DNA of 16,079 nt, from the NCBI GenBank assembly GCA_944393455.1, contig CALYAH010000039.1, forward strand, positions 1 to 16,079, read 5' to 3'. The position numbers and the translations under genes are program-made. Source of the DNA: an uncultured Clostridia bacterium (GTDB taxonomy: Bacteria; Bacillota; Clostridia; TANB77; CAG-508). This document shows, piece after piece, positions 13,395-16,079 of the stretch (the first letter of the stretch is position 1; the number at the start of each line of letters is the position of its first letter). The notes below the pieces were generated by a model. That model saw nothing but the letters and a program-made list of their open reading frames with translations. It made no database searches and was not told where the DNA came from.

Positions 13395-15044
13395 ATGGAT
13401 TATAAAGATTTAGCTGATTTAATATTTCCAGAAGCAAAGGAAATTTCATATTATGAAGAAAAATATCCAAGAAGAAACTTAAAAGAGGGAGCTATTGTGA
13501 CGAGATTTGCACCAAGTCCAACAGGTTTTGTTCATATTGGTGGATTATATCAAAGTTTGATTGCTAGAAAATTAGCAAGTCAAACAGATGGGGTATTTTT
13601 CTTGAGAATTGAGGACACAGATCAAAAAAGAGAAGTAGAAAATGGAATTAGTGAAATTGTAAATAGTTTAAAAGATTTTGCTATTGAACCAGATGAGGGA
13701 ATGATTTCTGAAACTGAAGGAAAAGGAGAATATGGGCCTTATAAACAATCGCAAAGAAAAGAAATTTATCAAGCATATGCAAAATATCTAATAGAACAAG
13801 GAAAAGCATATCCATGTTTTTGTACACCTGAAGATGGAGAAGCAATGAGAGCAAAACAAGAAGCAGCAAAAGTAAGACCTGGATATTATGGTGTTTGGGC
13901 AAAATGTAGAAATAATACAGTAGAAGAAATGGTAGAGAAAATAAAAAATGGTGAAAGTTATATTATTCGTTTTAAATCACCAGGAAGAGAAGATAGAAAA
14001 ATTAAACATAAAGATGTTATAAAAGGAAATGTGGAATTTCCAGAAAATGACCAAGATATAGTTATTATCAAAGCAGATGGTTTACCAACTTATCATTTTG
14101 CACATGCCGTTGATGATCATTTAATGGGTACAACTCATGTTATACGTGGAGATGAATGGCTATCTTCTGTACCATTACATTTGCAATTGTTCTATGAATT
14201 AGGATTTAAAGCCCCAAAATATGCACATATTGCACCAATTATGAAAAATGATAATGGAAATAAAAGAAAGCTAAGTAAAAGAAAAGATTCTGAAGCTGCT
14301 GTTAGCTATTATGAAGAAGAGGGAATTCCAGAAGAAGCAGTAAAAGAGTATTTATTAAATATTGCAAATTCTACTTTCGAAAATTGGAGAAGAGCAAATC
14401 CAGACAAAGATATGTCAGAATTTGAACTTCAACTAAATAAAATGAGTGTTAGTGGAGCTCTATTTGATATGGTAAAATTGCTAGATGTAGGAAAGACTGT
14501 TATTTCAAAATTTACTGCGGAAAAGGTATATGATGAAGTTTATAAATGGGCTAAAAGACATGATGAAGAATTAGAAAAGTTATTAGAAAATAAAGAGTAT
14601 TCTTTAAAAGTATTTGGGATTGAAAGAGGAAATAAAAAGCCTAGAAAAGATATTTCTAAATGGTCAGATGTAAAAGAAAATATAGGATATATGTATGATG
14701 AATTATTTTTCAATAAACAAGAAGAATATCCATATCAAGTGATATCTGATCAAGAAAAAATTAATCAGATATTAACATTATATATAGATAAATATTATGA
14801 TGAAAAAGATGATAAGCAAACATGGTTTAATAAGATAAAAGAGTTGTCTGGAGAAATGGGATATTGCAAAGAGGTAAAAGAATTTAAAGCAAACCCAGGT
14901 ATGTATGAAGCACATGTAGGAGATGTTAGTACAGTTTTAAGGGTTGCATTAACTAGAAGAACAAATACACCTGATATGTATGAAATAATGCAAATATTAG
15001 GAAAAGAGAGAATAGCCAAAAGATTTGAAGTAGCAAAGAAGTAG
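13395..15044 (+). CDS. gltX: Glutamyl-tRNA synthetase
   Basis: A 549-residue class I aminoacyl-tRNA synthetase that charges tRNA with glutamate in the cytosol. I start it at ATG 13395 (ribosome binding site GGGAGAG at 13382-13388, promoter just upstream), trimming 50 codons of upstream open frame that run through the inverted-repeat element. Motifs: RFAPSPTGFVHIGG (37-50, HIGH-type ATP site), RIEDTDQKR, YKQSQRKEIY, DGLPTYHFAHAVDDHLMGTTHVIRGDEW, and KRKLSKRKD (290-298, KMSKS-type loop). The C-terminal third should be the helical anticodon-binding region and is rich in Lys/Glu. Clostridia often use a non-discriminating GltX that also charges tRNA-Gln for GatCAB; I cannot tell which type this is. 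A DUF951 gene follows after 40 bp. Confidence 0.95.
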   Translation: MDYKDLADLIFPEAKEISYYEEKYPRRNLKEGAIVTRFAPSPTGFVHIGGLYQSLIARKLASQTDGVFFLRIEDTDQKREVENGISEIVNSLKDFAIEPDEGMISETEGKGEYGPYKQSQRKEIYQAYAKYLIEQGKAYPCFCTPEDGEAMRAKQEAAKVRPGYYGVWAKCRNNTVEEMVEKIKNGESYIIRFKSPGREDRKIKHKDVIKGNVEFPENDQDIVIIKADGLPTYHFAHAVDDHLMGTTHVIRGDEWLSSVPLHLQLFYELGFKAPKYAHIAPIMKNDNGNKRKLSKRKDSEAAVSYYEEEGIPEEAVKEYLLNIANSTFENWRRANPDKDMSEFELQLNKMSVSGALFDMVKLLDVGKTVISKFTAEKVYDEVYKWAKRHDEELEKLLENKEYSLKVFGIERGNKKPRKDISKWSDVKENIGYMYDELFFNKQEEYPYQVISDQEKINQILTLYIDKYYDEKDDKQTWFNKIKELSGEMGYCKEVKEFKANPGMYEAHVGDVSTVLRVALTRRTNTPDMYEIMQILGKERIAKRFEVAKK

Positions 15045-15084
15045 ATGAAATTAAAGAAAAAAGATTTCATGGGAGGAATCTAGA

Positions 15085-15273
15085 ATGGAATACCAAATTG
15101 GAGATATTGTAAGAACAAAAAAACAACATCCATGCGGAAGTAAGTTATGGGAAATAACTAGAGTAGGGGTTGATTTTAAACTAAAGTGTCAAGGGTGTGG
15201 ACATGTTATTATTTTAGAAAGAGAAAAAGCAAAAAAATCAATTACTAAAATAGAAAAAAAGGCTGAAATTTAA
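15085..15273 (+). CDS. DUF951-family small protein
   Basis: A 62-residue protein with GGGAGGA upstream of ATG 15085, 40 bp after gltX and probably co-transcribed with it. It reads YQIGDIVRTKKQHPCGSKLWEITRVGVDFKLKCQGCGHVIILEREK, the compact SH3-like/beta-barrel DUF951 signature. Conserved are the HPCG and CQGCGH elements; the three cysteines and His could bind zinc, which is inference. The C-terminal 15 residues are Lys-rich. DUF951 proteins in Firmicutes often lie next to rpsF, ychF or translation genes and may bind nucleic acid, but no activity is established. A weak 7-bp hairpin (15045-15070) precedes the ribosome binding site. Confidence 0.9.
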   Translation: MEYQIGDIVRTKKQHPCGSKLWEITRVGVDFKLKCQGCGHVIILEREKAKKSITKIEKKAEI

Positions 15274-15316
15274 TTGTGAAAACTTTGTGAATATTAACAT
15301 AAGAACTCTATATTAA

Positions 15317-15325
15317 TGATATAAT
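15317..15325 (+). promoter_or_regulatory. Extended -10 promoter of the 154-residue protein
   Basis: TGATATAAT (TG at 15317-15318, TATAAT at 15320-15325) has no convincing -35 at 17 bases, which is normal for an extended -10 promoter. The start would fall near 15332, about 34 nt before the ATG. Confidence 0.5.
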
Positions 15326-15365
15326 ATAAATAAGTCCAAGAGACAAAATAAAAGGAGGAATCATC

Positions 15366-15830
15366 ATGATGTATCATGGTATAGAGCCAGAATATTTAGA
15401 GGAATATGCTACTACAATAAAAAACATACAAGAGACAGGAGTTGTAAAGATTAAATTACAATTTCAGGATGATAGAATAGGAGATATAGAAGATTTAGAA
15501 TCTTGTATAACACTATGTCGGGAATCTTGTATAGCTTTGGAAAAAGATAAAGAGGAATATATTAAGCATGGAATATTATCTTTGTTTAATAAAAAAGAAA
15601 GAGAAGAAAAAATTGCAGCAATAGAAAAAGAAAAGCAGCAATTTGTAAAGTTTATAGACTTTTACGAAAATCTGAAGATTTATCATGGAGAAATCATAAA
15701 ACAACAGATAGAAGTAGGAATTGAAAGAAGTAAAGAACTTCTTTATCTAAAATTTGAAACAGAGGAAAATGCAATCAAATTTGCATTAACTTTCTTGGTA
15801 GCATATCCAGAATGTATGTATAAAGAGTGA
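15366..15830 (+). CDS. Unrecognised 154-residue soluble protein
   Basis: I do not recognise this protein. GGAGG at 15354-15358 lies 7 bases before ATG 15366; the next codon is also ATG and could be used. It appears cytosolic and largely helical, with a charged middle section (EKDKEEYIKH, NKKEREEKIAAIEKEKQQFVKF) and a more hydrophobic C-terminus (ENAIKFALTFLVAYPECMYKE). Three cysteines fall at four-residue intervals (Cys47, Cys51, Cys55 in ESCITLCRESC), one face of a helix, a possible metal or disulfide site. The two codon stretches around them share the bases GAATCTTGTATA, suggesting a small internal duplication. It is monocistronic between DUF951 and a convergent engB. The TGA stop sits in the terminator stem. 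Confidence 0.75.
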   Translation: MMYHGIEPEYLEEYATTIKNIQETGVVKIKLQFQDDRIGDIEDLESCITLCRESCIALEKDKEEYIKHGILSLFNKKEREEKIAAIEKEKQQFVKFIDFYENLKIYHGEIIKQQIEVGIERSKELLYLKFETEENAIKFALTFLVAYPECMYKE

Positions 15831-15852
15831 GGTTAAATAACCTCACTCTTTA
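15821..15852 (+). terminator. Bidirectional terminator containing both flanking stop codons
   Basis: A 14-bp perfect stem (15821-15834 with 15839-15852, loop AAAT). The TGA (15828-15830) of the plus-strand gene and the TAA (15852-15850) of the minus-strand gene both lie within it, so the two convergent genes share one compact terminator. Confidence 0.85.
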
Positions 15853-16079
15853 TATATATTGTTCAATTATTTTCCAAACTTCATCTTTATAAATCTTTCT
15901 TTCAGACGAAAAAGGAAGTGTTGGAATATCACCAATTGGGTTAATTTGTTTTTGTAATTCAGAAGTTGCATTATCTACTTTGGTTATAGCAATTTTATCA
16001 GCTTTATTAGCTAAAATAATAAATGGAAGACCAGAAGAGATAATATAATTGTACATCAATTTATCATTAGCCGTTGGGC
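15850..16079 (-). CDS. engB: Ribosome biogenesis GTP-binding protein EngB/YsxC, C-terminal part (partial)
   Basis: The minus-strand frame is open through the right edge of the window, so the N-terminus and P-loop are outside. The visible 76 residues start PTANDKLMYNYIISSGLPFIILANKADKI. The PT..D..M pattern after the G3 region, the G4 motif NKADK and the G5-like FSS (in LPFSSERK) are those of EngB/YsxC GTPases, which act in assembly of the large ribosomal subunit. The C-terminus DEVWKIIEQYI is of usual length. A TTG codon at 16059 could be mistaken for a start, but the conserved residues upstream show that the gene continues. In Clostridia engB usually neighbours lon or clpX, which would lie beyond the window. 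Confidence 0.88.
   Translation of the reverse strand, partial: PTANDKLMYNYIISSGLPFIILANKADKIAITKVDNATSELQKQINPIGDIPTLPFSSERKIYKDEVWKIIEQYI

Noticed and set aside
15045..15070. ATGAAAT/ATTTCAT hairpin between gltX and the DUF951 gene as a terminator.
   Set aside because: Only 7 AT-rich base pairs, a 12-base loop and no T tract; the genes are more likely co-transcribed.

Overview
The window is about 30% G+C with strongly AT-biased codons (AGA for Arg, ATA for Ile). It has sigma-A type promoters, strong AGGAGG ribosome binding sites, intrinsic terminators and TGA used as a stop. The gene content (two-domain YetF/DUF421 with DUF4363, DUF951, a LonC/YcbZ-like Lon protease, a GltX, RNase J, EngB) points to a low-GC Gram-positive of class Clostridia. 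I cannot name the species. No tRNA, rRNA, CRISPR array, prophage or transposase gene is visible.

Layout. 1-910: the 3' end of a UAP1-type UDP-sugar pyrophosphorylase, then a GlmU-like left-handed beta-helix protein. 942-1316 (minus): a small four-helix membrane protein of the holin-like type. 1494-2573: the DUF421-DUF4363 membrane pair. 2627-5020 (minus): a large Lon-family protease with its own upstream promoter. 5340-5888: a coiled-coil protein built on near-identical 42-bp DNA repeats. 6130-8430: a TetR regulator and a long-chain acyl-CoA synthetase-like enzyme, an apparent operon. 8619-10513: an unrecognised coiled-coil protein and an FtsZ paralogue that lacks the C-terminal tail. 10545-10937 (minus): an orphan small protein with a perfect consensus promoter. 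11106-13186: a strong promoter, a structured terminator-ended leader and RNase J. 13183-13321: a MITE/REP-like inverted-repeat element. 13395-15273: gltX and a DUF951 protein. 15366-15830: an unrecognised 154-residue protein. 15850-16079 (minus): the C-terminus of EngB, running off the window.

Most of the window is chromosomal housekeeping: translation (gltX), RNA decay (RNase J), ribosome assembly (engB), protein quality control (Lon), lipid activation (acyl-CoA ligase) and envelope precursor synthesis. The least ordinary part is 8478-10513. There, four 11-bp phased direct repeats sit upstream of a promoter for an orphan coiled-coil protein with an E/Q-rich linker and a basic amphipathic C-terminal segment. 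This is followed by an FtsZ whose GTPase motifs are intact but which stops at the end of the globular core. I propose, as inference only, that the first protein could supply the membrane or partner attachment that this FtsZ lacks. The second item to follow up is the roughly 170-nt leader or small RNA in front of RNase J.
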